A stretch of DNA of 64,000 nt from CAG-238 sp934277695 (GTDB lineage Bacteria > Bacillota > Clostridia > Peptostreptococcales > Anaerovoracaceae): assembly GCA_934277695.1 (NCBI GenBank), contig CAKQVG010000004.1:46706-110705 (forward strand), written 5' to 3'. Made by a program: the position numbers and the translations under genes. The notes beneath the pieces were generated by a model that was not told the origin of the DNA, did not search any database, and was given only the letters and a program-made list of their open reading frames with translations. This document shows positions 1 to 8,813 of the stretch, in pieces (the first letter of the stretch is position 1; every line of letters begins with the position of its first letter).

Positions 1-288
1 TGGCTTCTGCTGACTTCTCACAGTTCGTTGTTACTGCGGATTTCTCCGTCTGTGAGACCTCACGGGATAAGCCGTTAATCTTTCCTCGTCTACATGCCTA
101 ATCTACCTGCATAGGTTACGGTTGCCTTTTGGACTTCGTGTCGCTTAGCCCACTTATCCGCTATGCAGGCCTTGGTATTAGGTTTCTGTTCGTCAGGCTA
201 CGATTTTGCTATTGCTTCTTCTCGCCCACACCTCACGATGTGAACCTTGCAAGTCGCTATCGGGTTCGCTGCGAGCTACTGAATAATC
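1..288 (-). ncRNA. Probable group II intron, 5' (domain I side) part
   Basis: Read on the minus strand, this stretch has no long ORF. It matches from memory the RNA part that precedes the reverse-transcriptase ORF in a class of clostridial group II introns: a CCAGATTATT-like block near the 5' end, a GCGACTTGCAAGG block, a CCTAATACCAAGGCC block, and a run ending in AACGAACTGTGAGAAGTCAG at the window edge. The reverse transcriptase would lie to the left, outside the window. The canonical GTGYG 5' end is not visible, and the neighbouring IS21 end begins where it should be. The call rests on remembered family sequence only; a covariance-model search would settle it. Confidence 0.5.
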
Positions 289-442
289 TGGGGTGAAATC
301 CATCACCTGTCCGGCGTATGGAAATCAGAGTTCTGTTTTTTAGGGAATCACGATTCCTACAAAAAAGAAATCATTTCTCCCTAAAACCTTATAATGATGT
401 TATGCACTTTTAGTGTAAATTCATTATAAGGAGGTCACGATT

Positions 443-1981
443 ATGACCCAATATCGAGAAATCATCCGGCTTACCGGATTGGGATTCTCACAGCGTAACA
501 TCATGGCAAGCTGTGGTGTTTCACAAAAAACTGTCGTCAAAGTTCAAAAACGTGCCAGAGAACTAAATATCTCTTGGCCACTCGATGATTCGATGAACGA
601 CACAGAGCTTCAAAGACTCATGTTCTCTAAAGAGAGCAAGGTATCTGCCAACAAGCGGATGCCTGACTACGCTTACATTCGCAAGGAACTGCTTCGCAAC
701 GGCGTAAGCAAAAAGCTCCTATGGGCGGAATACATGGAGGATTGCCGTGCCAACAGTGAAGAACCGCTCATGTATTCACAGTTCTGCTATCACATCCAAC
801 AGGATGAGCAGAAACATCGTGCTACCATGCATATCAACCGAAAACCCGGTGAACAGGTTGAAGTTGACTGGGCAGGTGATCCTGCAACAATCATTGATCC
901 TGATACCGGTGAAATCATCAAGTCATACGTATTTGTTGGTGTAATGACTTACAGCCAGTATGCATACGTAGAAGCATTTCTGGACATGAAACAGAAATCA
1001 TGGATTAATGCACATGTCCATATGTACGAATATTTTGGCGGTGTCGCCAGAATTCTCGTGCCGGATAACTGTAAGACTTCAGTTGTTCACAATGGCGGAT
1101 GGAAAGACCAGCAGATCAATGAAACCTATCAGGAACTGGCTGAGCATTATGGCACTGCGATTATTCCGGCGCGTGTCAGAACTCCCAAGGATAAGCCGAA
1201 TGCTGAGGGAACGGTAGGAAATATTTCTACCTGGATAACAGCAGCACTCCGGAATGAACAGTTCTTTTCTCTTGCCGAATTAAATCGTGCAATCAGAGAA
1301 AAACTGGAACAGTTCAATCGAAGGCTCTTTCAAAAGAAAGAGGGTAGCCGGCTGGACTTATTCCTTGAAGATGAAAAGCCATTACTTGCGCCATTACCTG
1401 CTACCCGCTTTGAACTGAGTGACTGGAAGACAGCCACCGTCCAGTTCAATTATCACATATCTGTGGACGGAATGCTATACTCAGTTCCGTATGAATACAT
1501 CAAAAAGAAAGTTGATGTAAAGGTAACAGATACCACCATTGAAATTTTTTACAACCATAACCGCATTGCTTCCCACCGTCGTCTGAAAGGACGCCCTGGG
1601 CAGTACAGCACCATTACAGAGCATATGCCGGAAGACCACCAAAAGTATCTGGAGTGGAATGGCGACCGCTTCCGCAAATGGTCTGAACGGACTGGCATAA
1701 ATACGTATACTGTGGTCAATGCAATACTGACCTCCAAAAGTGTGGAACAACAGACCTACCGAAGTTGTATGGGACTTCTGAAGCTTGCTGAGAAATACTC
1801 AGATGCATTGCTTGAATCAGCCTGTAAAAAGGCGTTATCCTATACATCTTCGCCCAGTTACAAGAGCATAAAAAACATTCTTGTAACTGGTTCTGTGAAA
1901 CCGGAATCAGAAACTACTGAATCCAAAACCACACATAAAGCACACGGCATCACAAGAGGTGCCGATTACTATCGGAGGTAA
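443..1981 (+). CDS. istA: IS21 transposase IstA
   Basis: A DDE-type transposase of 512 residues, the usual length for IstA. It has an N-terminal helix-turn-helix (about residues 9-38, SQRNIMASCGVSQKTV) followed by an RNase H-like catalytic core with D142 (VDWAGD), D208 (LVPDNC) and E255 (PNAEGT). The C-terminal beta-rich domain is complete. The start follows GGAGG eight bases upstream. istB begins six bases after its stop, so the two are co-translated as in other IS21 elements. There are no frameshifts, so the element could be active. Confidence 0.95.
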   Translation: MTQYREIIRLTGLGFSQRNIMASCGVSQKTVVKVQKRARELNISWPLDDSMNDTELQRLMFSKESKVSANKRMPDYAYIRKELLRNGVSKKLLWAEYMEDCRANSEEPLMYSQFCYHIQQDEQKHRATMHINRKPGEQVEVDWAGDPATIIDPDTGEIIKSYVFVGVMTYSQYAYVEAFLDMKQKSWINAHVHMYEYFGGVARILVPDNCKTSVVHNGGWKDQQINETYQELAEHYGTAIIPARVRTPKDKPNAEGTVGNISTWITAALRNEQFFSLAELNRAIREKLEQFNRRLFQKKEGSRLDLFLEDEKPLLAPLPATRFELSDWKTATVQFNYHISVDGMLYSVPYEYIKKKVDVKVTDTTIEIFYNHNRIASHRRLKGRPGQYSTITEHMPEDHQKYLEWNGDRFRKWSERTGINTYTVVNAILTSKSVEQQTYRSCMGLLKLAEKYSDALLESACKKALSYTSSPSYKSIKNILVTGSVKPESETTESKTTHKAHGITRGADYYRR

Positions 1982-1987
1982 ACACAT

Positions 1988-2764
1988 ATGACCAATCAGA
2001 GTACAATTGATAAATTAATTGAAATGCGTCTTACCACTATGGCAGATGCATTTCGTAACCATCTGGATGATTCCAAATTTAAAGAAGTACCTTTTGAGGA
2101 TCGCTTCGGTATACTGGTGGACATCGAATACAGCAATCGTAAAAACAATCGTCAGAAACGACTGATCCGTAACGCCGGATTCGACCAGCCGGAAGCAAGT
2201 ATCATGGATATCAACTACACTTCCGGGCGCAAGCTTAACAAGGATCTTATTAACCGGCTTGCAACTTGCGAATATATATCTGAACACCGGAATCTCTTTA
2301 TCACCGGTGCTACAGGCTGCGGTAAAACTTACATGGCCTGTGCCTTTGGCATGGAGGCTTGTAAGCAGTATTTCAATACCAAGTATGTCCGTCTTCCTGA
2401 TCTGCTTATTGACCTGGAGATGGCACGGACTAATGGCAGCTACAAAAAAGTTATGGCTAAATATGCCAATCCTGTTGTCCTGATTCTAGATGAATGGCTG
2501 CTATTGAAACCAACAGATTCAGAACAGAGGGATATCTTCGAACTACTCCACAGGAGACGCAAGAAATCTTCAACGATTTTCTGCTCCCAGTATGAATTCG
2601 AGGAATGGTATGATCAGCTTGGTGGTGATGCCAGTCCTTTTGCTGACGCAATCATCGACCGAATAGCTCATGACAGTTATCGCATCAACATCACAAGTAT
2701 TGATGCTGAACATGACAGATCCATGAGAGAAGTATACGGTTTGGATAAAGCATTACGCGAGTAA
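1988..2764 (+). CDS. istB: IS21 helper ATPase IstB
   Basis: A DnaC-like AAA+ ATPase that assists IstA in target selection and strand transfer. Walker A is GATGCGKT at about residues 107-114 and Walker B is VLILDEW at about 164-170. The length (258 residues) is normal. It sits directly behind istA inside the same pair of terminal repeats and is intact. Confidence 0.95.
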   Translation: MTNQSTIDKLIEMRLTTMADAFRNHLDDSKFKEVPFEDRFGILVDIEYSNRKNNRQKRLIRNAGFDQPEASIMDINYTSGRKLNKDLINRLATCEYISEHRNLFITGATGCGKTYMACAFGMEACKQYFNTKYVRLPDLLIDLEMARTNGSYKKVMAKYANPVVLILDEWLLLKPTDSEQRDIFELLHRRRKKSSTIFCSQYEFEEWYDQLGGDASPFADAIIDRIAHDSYRINITSIDAEHDRSMREVYGLDKALRE

Positions 2765-2842
2765 ACTCGCATAATTATACAGGTGATTTCCACTTCCGGA
2801 CATCTGATTTCCAAATTTCCGGAAGTGCGATTTCATCGCACA

Positions 2843-3094
2843 AGAATATTCAAGCTACGCCCCTTGTGGACTCTCACCACAGACGAACGGCATGCCCGTC
2901 ATACTAAAAAAACAGTGGCCGTAAAATGGTCACTGTTTTATGCTAATTGGTATCAGCCCCCATGGACAGACCCTAAAATTTGCCCCCACTCTCGTACCCT
3001 ACGAAAGTTTGGAAAAAATATATACTATACCCATAACAGTGGACACATAGAAAAGTGGGTTACCCAAGAATAAGCGGCTCACTCTTGAATTGCC
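2843..3094. other. Non-coding stretch between IS21 and the accessory genes
   Basis: I find no supported gene here. It contains an imperfect hairpin with arms at 2909-2920 and 2928-2939 (AAAACAGTGGCC against GGTCACTGTTTT) that could terminate transcription from the IS side. GGACA-ending strings near 2965 and 3050 resemble ends of other insertion sequences, but no pair could be made from them. Confidence 0.5.
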
Positions 3095-3274
3095 TTAGAC
3101 ATATTTGATTTTCATTCTCTTGACGGGCGCATTGGCTACCTTGAAAATGAGTTCGTCAACGCAGTCCGTATATCTGCCTTGCCGTATAAGAGCGTTTTTC
3201 AGCTCCACAAGGCTATGTAATATCAGCATCCTTTCGTGACTGTCTACATATAGATGAGTGGTTTTGTCTTTCAT
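3095..3274 (-). CDS. Small conserved protein of integrative elements, unknown function
   Basis: A 59-residue ORF reading MKDKTTHLYVDSHERMLILH at its start, preceded by a strong AAGGAGG ribosome binding site seven bases upstream. It is mostly alpha-helical by composition (ILHSLVELKNALIRQG) and ends in a basic run (PVKRMKIKYV). I recall similar short proteins on clostridial conjugative transposons, where their role is not established. Its presence suggests that the flanking DNA came in on an integrative element. Function is not assigned. Confidence 0.65.
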   Translation of the reverse strand: MKDKTTHLYVDSHERMLILHSLVELKNALIRQGRYTDCVDELIFKVANAPVKRMKIKYV

Positions 3275-3344
3275 ACGCTCGACCTCCTTGGGTTTATATT
3301 GTACCGTAGGTCTGTGTTAAGTTCCAATGTGCGACAGGCTTGTC

Positions 3345-3575
3345 CTATGCAACATCGGAAACAGCGGCGTAGATGTTAATTGTACGCTCATCGCCACGCT
3401 GTACTACGGTTGGATGCTCAGAATGCTCAATTTGATTGAATTTTCCGTATCTTAGCACCTTGTCAGGTTGATATGCTATGTACCAAAAAGCCGCTAAATC
3501 CAGCGTTTTCAGCCGCTTTTGCCATGTGGAACATTTCCGATGCTTCTCTGGGTCGATGGTCTCGAAAATGTTCCA
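3345..3575 (-). pseudogene. Frameshifted remnant B of an unidentified protein
   Basis: Read on the minus strand, this is a diverged copy of the segment at 9597-9815. One frame gives EASEMFHM...GFLVHSIST and then a stop. A second frame continues with RYGKFNQIEH...RGDERTINIYAAVS. The counterpart reads EATEMFQS...GFKVHSFST, then RTKRTINLYAIAS. A frameshift and a stop therefore break this copy. Its upstream side meets the 3' end of the NurA-like gene. I do not recognise the family. Confidence 0.55.
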
Positions 3576-3583
3576 GCTTATTA

Positions 3584-4921
3584 TCATTTATTTATTTTTT
3601 CTTGAGCAAATGCTTTTAGCAAATCTGAACTCGGATGGTCGGCAAGTGAAACCAACTTATTTGCAAGTACGACTGGTACGAGTGAGTTATAATATAAGTC
3701 ACATTTTAATGCTGTTATATTGTGTAGAATTTCATTAATATTAATATAATCATCTATTTGTGGCTCAACCTTTGCTTGGACATTCGGTATAGTTGCTACA
3801 TACACATTATTGTGCTCGGATTTGAAGATGACCTTATGCCCATAATATGAAGAACTGGCATATGGTTCACTATTTTCTTCTTTTCCCGGTATAATATATT
3901 TGTATATATAGCTATTACCAAGCAACAACATTTGCTTCGGTCGCATTTTTTTAGACACCTGTTCTGCATGTTCCACAAAAGAGCCACTTTTTTCAAGTCC
4001 AACTAAATAGATTGAATGATGCTGGTTTAAAAAAGTCATTAGCTTTCGCATTGGTTTATGAAGATTTGCTGTTTGACCAAAAAAAGCAAGGGGGCCATCC
4101 TTTACAAATAATGTTTGTGATAGTAAACTTGGTCTTATATTAAGCATTTGTTTAATAAGATATACGATTATTATCTGCTCTACTGAAGTAGTCAAATAAC
4201 CAAGGATACCTCCTGCACCAAGTTCATTGTCGATAACTTCATGAAGGCGCAAAACATCTGTAAGGTATATTTTTTTACCGCAATGAGGGCATGTAATAGT
4301 GTAGTCAGATAAAACATCTTGTTTTTTTATATCAACGCCTACATTGCAATGAGGACAACTTGCCAAATGCCAGATAATATCATATTCAGCAGACCTATAT
4401 TCTTCAAATATAAGCCATTTCAAAGCATCCATAAATCCATTTTTCTCTGGTTGAGAAAAAAAGAATTCGTAAATAGTTCTTCTAACTGATGAAATAAAAT
4501 CATCCTCTCCATCAAGAGCAATGCCTTTTGTTGGTACAACAAGTTTTATTCTTTGAATATTTTGAAGCTTAGAAAAATCATCTGGGTCTATAAATGGCTT
4601 TTCTTTTAAATCAAGTAGGTCTTGATGTTTAAAAAACAATGCACCAAACTGAAAAAATGCAATAGTTGATGAAGGAAAATCTTCCTTTACATATACATTG
4701 GTATATCCGCCATCAATAGTAATAATATTTTTTATTGGATTTTCATCAAGTTCTTCCAGCATGTGAAGTTCAACATCTTTATCATCAATTTCCTCGAAAT
4801 AAGGGGGAATTTTACATTTTGATAAAAACGATTGAACTGCTGCATCGTTGATAATATTGGTGTGTGATGTTTTGCTTGCCCGTTCAAAAGGCTTGTTAGA
4901 ATAATCGTTTCCATAACTCAT
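3584..4921 (-). CDS. NurA-like nuclease with inserted zinc ribbon
   Basis: Probable nuclease partner of the HerA ATPase encoded just upstream. NurA enzymes carry an RNase H-like fold with an aspartate in an IDGG motif and a second one in a later DG.L motif. Here I see ITIDGGYTNVYV (D70) and VKDGPLAFFG (D275). Between them is a CPHC...CPHC pair (residues 189-192 and 211-214), a likely zinc ribbon that I do not associate with typical NurA. The start is the ATG at 4921, one base past the herA stop, with GGGAG in the herA end. Length is 445 residues. The family call is by motif and context and is moderately sure; the restriction role is inferred. Confidence 0.7.
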   Translation of the reverse strand: MSYGNDYSNKPFERASKTSHTNIINDAAVQSFLSKCKIPPYFEEIDDKDVELHMLEELDENPIKNIITIDGGYTNVYVKEDFPSSTIAFFQFGALFFKHQDLLDLKEKPFIDPDDFSKLQNIQRIKLVVPTKGIALDGEDDFISSVRRTIYEFFFSQPEKNGFMDALKWLIFEEYRSAEYDIIWHLASCPHCNVGVDIKKQDVLSDYTITCPHCGKKIYLTDVLRLHEVIDNELGAGGILGYLTTSVEQIIIVYLIKQMLNIRPSLLSQTLFVKDGPLAFFGQTANLHKPMRKLMTFLNQHHSIYLVGLEKSGSFVEHAEQVSKKMRPKQMLLLGNSYIYKYIIPGKEENSEPYASSSYYGHKVIFKSEHNNVYVATIPNVQAKVEPQIDDYININEILHNITALKCDLYYNSLVPVVLANKLVSLADHPSSDLLKAFAQEKINK

Positions 4922-4922
4922 A

Positions 4923-6929
4923 TTATCTATCTCCCTGTGCGGTAAATCTATCAATTTGTACTGGAACAATAAAGGCGTTAGAATATGTTTTCATCCTGAT
5001 AAAGCCCTTGTCACTTCCAGAACTATAGCGAATCAAACTATCGCAGAAATCAGCAAAATCATAAAATTTCTTGATTTCTTTTAGTTCATCTTCATTGTTT
5101 AAATGTGCAATAAACCAATTTTGTGTGTTTTTTAATATATTCGAGGAGATTGAACTGACTTCTTGTGTTGCATATATTAATCCTATATTTAACTTTGCAC
5201 CTTCCTTTGCAATTCGATTATAAATACCGCTTAAGTCTTTATCATCTTTTTTAGGAAATAGATTATGAGCCTCTTCAAAATAAAATTGAATAAAGTTATT
5301 AGGACGATTGTTCACAAAATTGTCCATAGAATTTCTAAATACACTTAAACAAATTTTTTCGGCAAAAGTTTGCTGAATAACAGGGTCACCTTGTGATAAA
5401 TCAATTATGACAATATGTCCTTCTCTAAGTTGTTCAACAATGTCAACTTCAAATGGTGAATCAGATTGAACTGTATGATAGTCCTTCAGAGGCACAAGTT
5501 TTCTGTATCCTGTCAAACTTGCTGAGCCAGTCAAATTGCGCTTTCTTGTCAGAAATACAAGTAGAGCTTTTAAATCTTCATCTATCCAATCATGTCCGTT
5601 TTTACTGCGATAATTGGTGAAAAACTGGTCATCTTGATTTTCTGCTACCCAAGTCCAAAATGCAATGGCATCATCTAGACTAATTCCAGTAGAAGGGTCA
5701 ATTATTCGTCCGTCAATAATACGATTATTTATGTCTTTATTTCCTGTGAATTTTACTTTATGATTACTGGGCACAGTAAAACCAGCCATTTTCAAGCAGC
5801 ATTGATATACAGCAGATTTGCGTGCCCATCTGGTATGTGCAGAGCTAAATTTGTCTACTGGTTCCTCTAAATCTATAGAAGTAAAACTCTTTATGTAGTC
5901 CCCAGTTTCATCAGCAAGTAAACTACAAATTAATTCAAAACCTACCGATATTTCATTGTAGAAATTTACTTTTAATACCTTAAAATTTGGCTTATCAAGA
6001 ACGCTGTATCGAGTAGTTATTTGAGAATACTTTTCGAATATTGCTGTTCCTTCATCCTGAAGATTAGCATTGGCATATTCACCATTCATGTCAAAAATAA
6101 TTTGACCAACCTTATACTTTGGTGTGCCATCATCTTTAAACTGTTTTACATTATCAATAGCTGAAACGGCTGAAGCATCAATACAAGTATTAGTTGCTTT
6201 ATTACTTATTTCTGTGGTTGCTTCAATTACTTTTTTTACTGTATTAGATTTACCTGTTCTTGTCATACCAAATAAAGCTGTTCGCTTACCCAAAAAATCA
6301 CTCGGACTGACATACACGGGAACATCTGGATGCTTATCTTGGAAACGGCGACTGGAACTATAGCGAATTTTGCCTATTCTGTAATCTGTACTACACCCGA
6401 TAGAAGTGTTGCCATCCCTGAAATTAACTATCATCTCCAGAATATCTCCAACTGGTTTATATGCAACATAATTATGGGCACTATAATAATTTTCCACATC
6501 AGCACCAAACTGAATTTTATTATTTTCGTCACGATAAAAAGTCCCCAAAATTCTGCATTCCAGTCCAGAAAAACTGAAAGTATACTTTGTAAAATCATCA
6601 AGTTGGCTTTTTTTACCTGATGTTTTAAGATTATCTTTATAATATTCCACCATAGATGCAATTACATCGTTATCCGTAGGCAATTTTGCAGGTCTAATTG
6701 CTCTTAATAATAAGCACTCATCAACATCATCGTTTTCATTTTCGTAAAAAGCGAGCAAAAATGTGCCCTGAGGAATACCTCCTACCTTTTCTTTCCAAGC
6801 ATCCGTTATCAGCAAATATGCTTTATCAAAATCAAGATAGTAAGGTCTTCCAATGAATAAATCAGTTTTTTTAGCTTCTGTAAAAATGTCAACCATAGCT
6901 AAGTTTTTCAGTTCTTGTGTCAAACTCAT
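4923..6929 (-). CDS. herA: HerA-type DNA-translocating ATPase (DUF87)
   Basis: A hexameric FtsK/HerA-superfamily ATPase by motif. It has an N-terminal HAS-barrel-like region, Walker A GMTRTGKS at 221-228, an IIFDMNGEY motif at about 277-285 typical of HerA, and a Walker B with tandem acidic residues in FYFEEAHNLFP (about 549-558). A C-terminal IYATQEVSSIS sensor stretch follows. Length is 668 residues. GGAGGAG precedes the start. It lies three bases after the methyltransferase stop and one base before the nuclease start, so the three are tightly coupled. HerA pumps DNA to its nuclease partner in archaeal end resection. HerA proteins are also known in bacterial anti-phage pairs with SIR2 or DUF4297 effectors. 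Confidence 0.9.
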   Translation of the reverse strand: MSLTQELKNLAMVDIFTEAKKTDLFIGRPYYLDFDKAYLLITDAWKEKVGGIPQGTFLLAFYENENDDVDECLLLRAIRPAKLPTDNDVIASMVEYYKDNLKTSGKKSQLDDFTKYTFSFSGLECRILGTFYRDENNKIQFGADVENYYSAHNYVAYKPVGDILEMIVNFRDGNTSIGCSTDYRIGKIRYSSSRRFQDKHPDVPVYVSPSDFLGKRTALFGMTRTGKSNTVKKVIEATTEISNKATNTCIDASAVSAIDNVKQFKDDGTPKYKVGQIIFDMNGEYANANLQDEGTAIFEKYSQITTRYSVLDKPNFKVLKVNFYNEISVGFELICSLLADETGDYIKSFTSIDLEEPVDKFSSAHTRWARKSAVYQCCLKMAGFTVPSNHKVKFTGNKDINNRIIDGRIIDPSTGISLDDAIAFWTWVAENQDDQFFTNYRSKNGHDWIDEDLKALLVFLTRKRNLTGSASLTGYRKLVPLKDYHTVQSDSPFEVDIVEQLREGHIVIIDLSQGDPVIQQTFAEKICLSVFRNSMDNFVNNRPNNFIQFYFEEAHNLFPKKDDKDLSGIYNRIAKEGAKLNIGLIYATQEVSSISSNILKNTQNWFIAHLNNEDELKEIKKFYDFADFCDSLIRYSSGSDKGFIRMKTYSNAFIVPVQIDRFTAQGDR

Positions 6930-6931
6930 AA

Positions 6932-7906
6932 TTAAAACTCCTCCATTTTAATATTTGAATCTAATGCTGGCTCTTCAAAACGAATAATAGATTGCTTCCC
7001 ATAATCCATATTAGCCTCTATACTTATCCATTGGCGTTTTAATTTTTCAGCACAAAATCCCGTTGTATTACTACCGCCAAATGGGTCAAGAACTAAGTCT
7101 CCTTCATCTGTCAAAAACTCTATAAAGAAACTCGCCAGTTCAAGTGGCATTCGCGCAGGATGAGGAACAATCCCTCTTTCTTTACATGTCTTTGTAAAGA
7201 AATCATTTGACTTCGTATTTGAAATACTAAACATAGAATAGGGCAGCCGTAATTCCTTATCCTCATCTATTTGCTCCAATTCCAAAACATTGTGCGATAT
7301 GCTTCCATGATTATCTGTTAGAAACCCCTTTTCACTAATCACATGTTCTGACGGACGCTTGCCAGAATTGAACTTGCCTGATTTGAGTAATTTCTTCATG
7401 CTTTTGCTATATGGTCTTAATACCCGACGATTATCTGCCTTGGGATAATCTGAATTTGACATCCACCATACATGAGTAAAACTATCAATAGCTCTAATCC
7501 GATTAATTGTTACCCATTGAGCTGGGGATGGTAATCTTGCAGGATTATAACATACAAATTCTTGGCATAATCTAAGTCCTGCATTTTCATTATTTACAAA
7601 GCTTAAAAGACTATTTAAATGCAATAATGACTGTACTGGACGATTCTTTTCCCACGCATTACCCATTTCAATTACGATAGACCCATTTGGAGCCAATACG
7701 CTTGAAAACAGTTCCGCTAAGCTTGTAAACCACTTCAAATATTCCTCTCCATTTAAATTTCCGTATTGTTTCTTGTTATTGAGAGGAAATGGTGGAGAGG
7801 TAAGTATTAATTGTACTTTTTTCTTTAGATTTAGCTCTTGAATTGTTTCTTCGCATTTGCCTAAATAATATTTTCCTAAATCGGTACTGTATAATATATC
7901 ACTCAT
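6932..7906 (-). CDS. DNA methyltransferase (beta-class, probably N4-cytosine)
   Basis: A site-specific DNA methyltransferase of 324 residues. The catalytic motif IV, TSPPF, is at 36-40 near the N-terminus. The AdoMet-binding motif I, DPFGGSNTTG, is at about 274-283 near the C-terminus, which is the beta-class order. TSPPF with a following proline favours cytosine-N4 over adenine-N6 methylation, but this is not certain. Its start overlaps the AbiEii stop by eight bases and herA follows after two bases. In context it would protect host DNA from the HerA/NurA nuclease; that role is inferred. The recognition site cannot be read from the sequence. Confidence 0.9.
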   Translation of the reverse strand: MSDILYSTDLGKYYLGKCEETIQELNLKKKVQLILTSPPFPLNNKKQYGNLNGEEYLKWFTSLAELFSSVLAPNGSIVIEMGNAWEKNRPVQSLLHLNSLLSFVNNENAGLRLCQEFVCYNPARLPSPAQWVTINRIRAIDSFTHVWWMSNSDYPKADNRRVLRPYSKSMKKLLKSGKFNSGKRPSEHVISEKGFLTDNHGSISHNVLELEQIDEDKELRLPYSMFSISNTKSNDFFTKTCKERGIVPHPARMPLELASFFIEFLTDEGDLVLDPFGGSNTTGFCAEKLKRQWISIEANMDYGKQSIIRFEEPALDSNIKMEEF

Positions 7907-8813
7907 TTCCCTTAATCACTCTCCATTTATTATCTGTAGAATACCACATCTTTTGCCATTCATCCTCATTCACAATCGAATCGAATACAGGTTCAAGGAA
8001 AGTCTGTATTGACTGAATGACTGCTGAAAACTCAAGCGTATCATCTTTTATTGTTTTCAAAAAGTATTTCCACCGCTTTTGCATATCCTCGTCTTCGGCA
8101 AGTGCGACAATACGCTTAAAGCTGTCCTTGTCGTAGGGGGTACCACGATGCTGCAAAGTTTCAAAGATTGCGGCCTGCAATTTTGCGCCCTCGAAGTCGA
8201 ATGTCCTTGAAAGATAATAGATGTCATAAAAATCTTTCATTCTGCCTGTCAGCTCAAATCGTTGCAGTATGGCATCAAACTTCTCGGCAATGGTGCTTTC
8301 AAGGGAATAAGTTTTGATTACAGGTGCTTCAAAATCTGGAAGCTGAGTGTTGATGGTGCGTTCTTCGGCACGGGGGACTATAATATCTCCCACGCCTATA
8401 TCAACATTGAACGGCACACGCACATTTTTTATTTGAGCAATAATCTGTGTGCTAATACCGTGATATTTTCTTTGCGGAGAAATCTCCTCAAAGCCTTTTG
8501 CTCGCATTTCTATATAATCGTTACCTGTCGGAGTATCGATAATTTTACAAATCAAATCTTTTACATTATCTATTGAATTAGAGTATCCACGAAGCAGAAA
8601 ATCGACATCAATGGTAGCTCTGCTTTCAAAATTAGTTAGAGTATAAATAAACAATCCGCCTTTAAGTATCAGCGTATCCTCATACTCAGATTTTGATAAC
8701 CTTCTCAAAAATTCTTCCTGCACAAAAAGTTGTAAGCATTGCTGATAACTGATACCAGAAGCTTTTGCTTTATTTCTCAGCTTTGCCAGAACGGAAGCTG
8801 CTATATCTGCCAT
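7899..8813 (-). CDS. abiEii: AbiEii-type nucleotidyltransferase toxin
   Basis: Nucleotidyltransferase toxin of the type IV AbiE toxin-antitoxin family. It shows the KGG motif (LILKGGLFIYTL, about residue 50) and the metal-binding ATIDVDFLLRG (about 70-80). Next comes TIAEKFDAILQRFE and a helical C-terminal half with FYDIYYLSRTFDF, all as in the family. Length is 304 residues from the ATG at 8813, whose first base is shared with the stop of the antitoxin gene (TAATG). AbiE toxins add nucleotides to tRNA ends in the characterised examples, which causes growth arrest or abortive infection. Confidence 0.9.
   Translation of the reverse strand: MADIAASVLAKLRNKAKASGISYQQCLQLFVQEEFLRRLSKSEYEDTLILKGGLFIYTLTNFESRATIDVDFLLRGYSNSIDNVKDLICKIIDTPTGNDYIEMRAKGFEEISPQRKYHGISTQIIAQIKNVRVPFNVDIGVGDIIVPRAEERTINTQLPDFEAPVIKTYSLESTIAEKFDAILQRFELTGRMKDFYDIYYLSRTFDFEGAKLQAAIFETLQHRGTPYDKDSFKRIVALAEDEDMQKRWKYFLKTIKDDTLEFSAVIQSIQTFLEPVFDSIVNEDEWQKMWYSTDNKWRVIKGNE

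Larger units (their letters stand above)
289..2842 (+). mobile_element. IS21-family insertion sequence
   Basis: istA and istB are flanked by related inverted sequences, as in IS21 elements, which carry several subterminal transposase-binding repeats. The left side has TG at 289 followed by GTGAAATC and a TGTCCGGCGTATGGAAATCA copy near 308-327. The right side, read inward, has TG at 2842, GATGAAATCGCAC, and two copies of TCCGGAA..GGAAATCA at about 2779-2825. The ends at 289 and 2842 are my best fit. GAATAATC (281-288) and GAATATTC (2844-2851) could be an imperfect 8-bp target duplication. Exact boundaries are inferred. Confidence 0.7.

Noticed and set aside
2783..3073. 96-codon plus-strand ORF after the IS21 element
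   Set aside because: It runs through the IS terminal repeats and a hairpin, and its composition is not protein-like.
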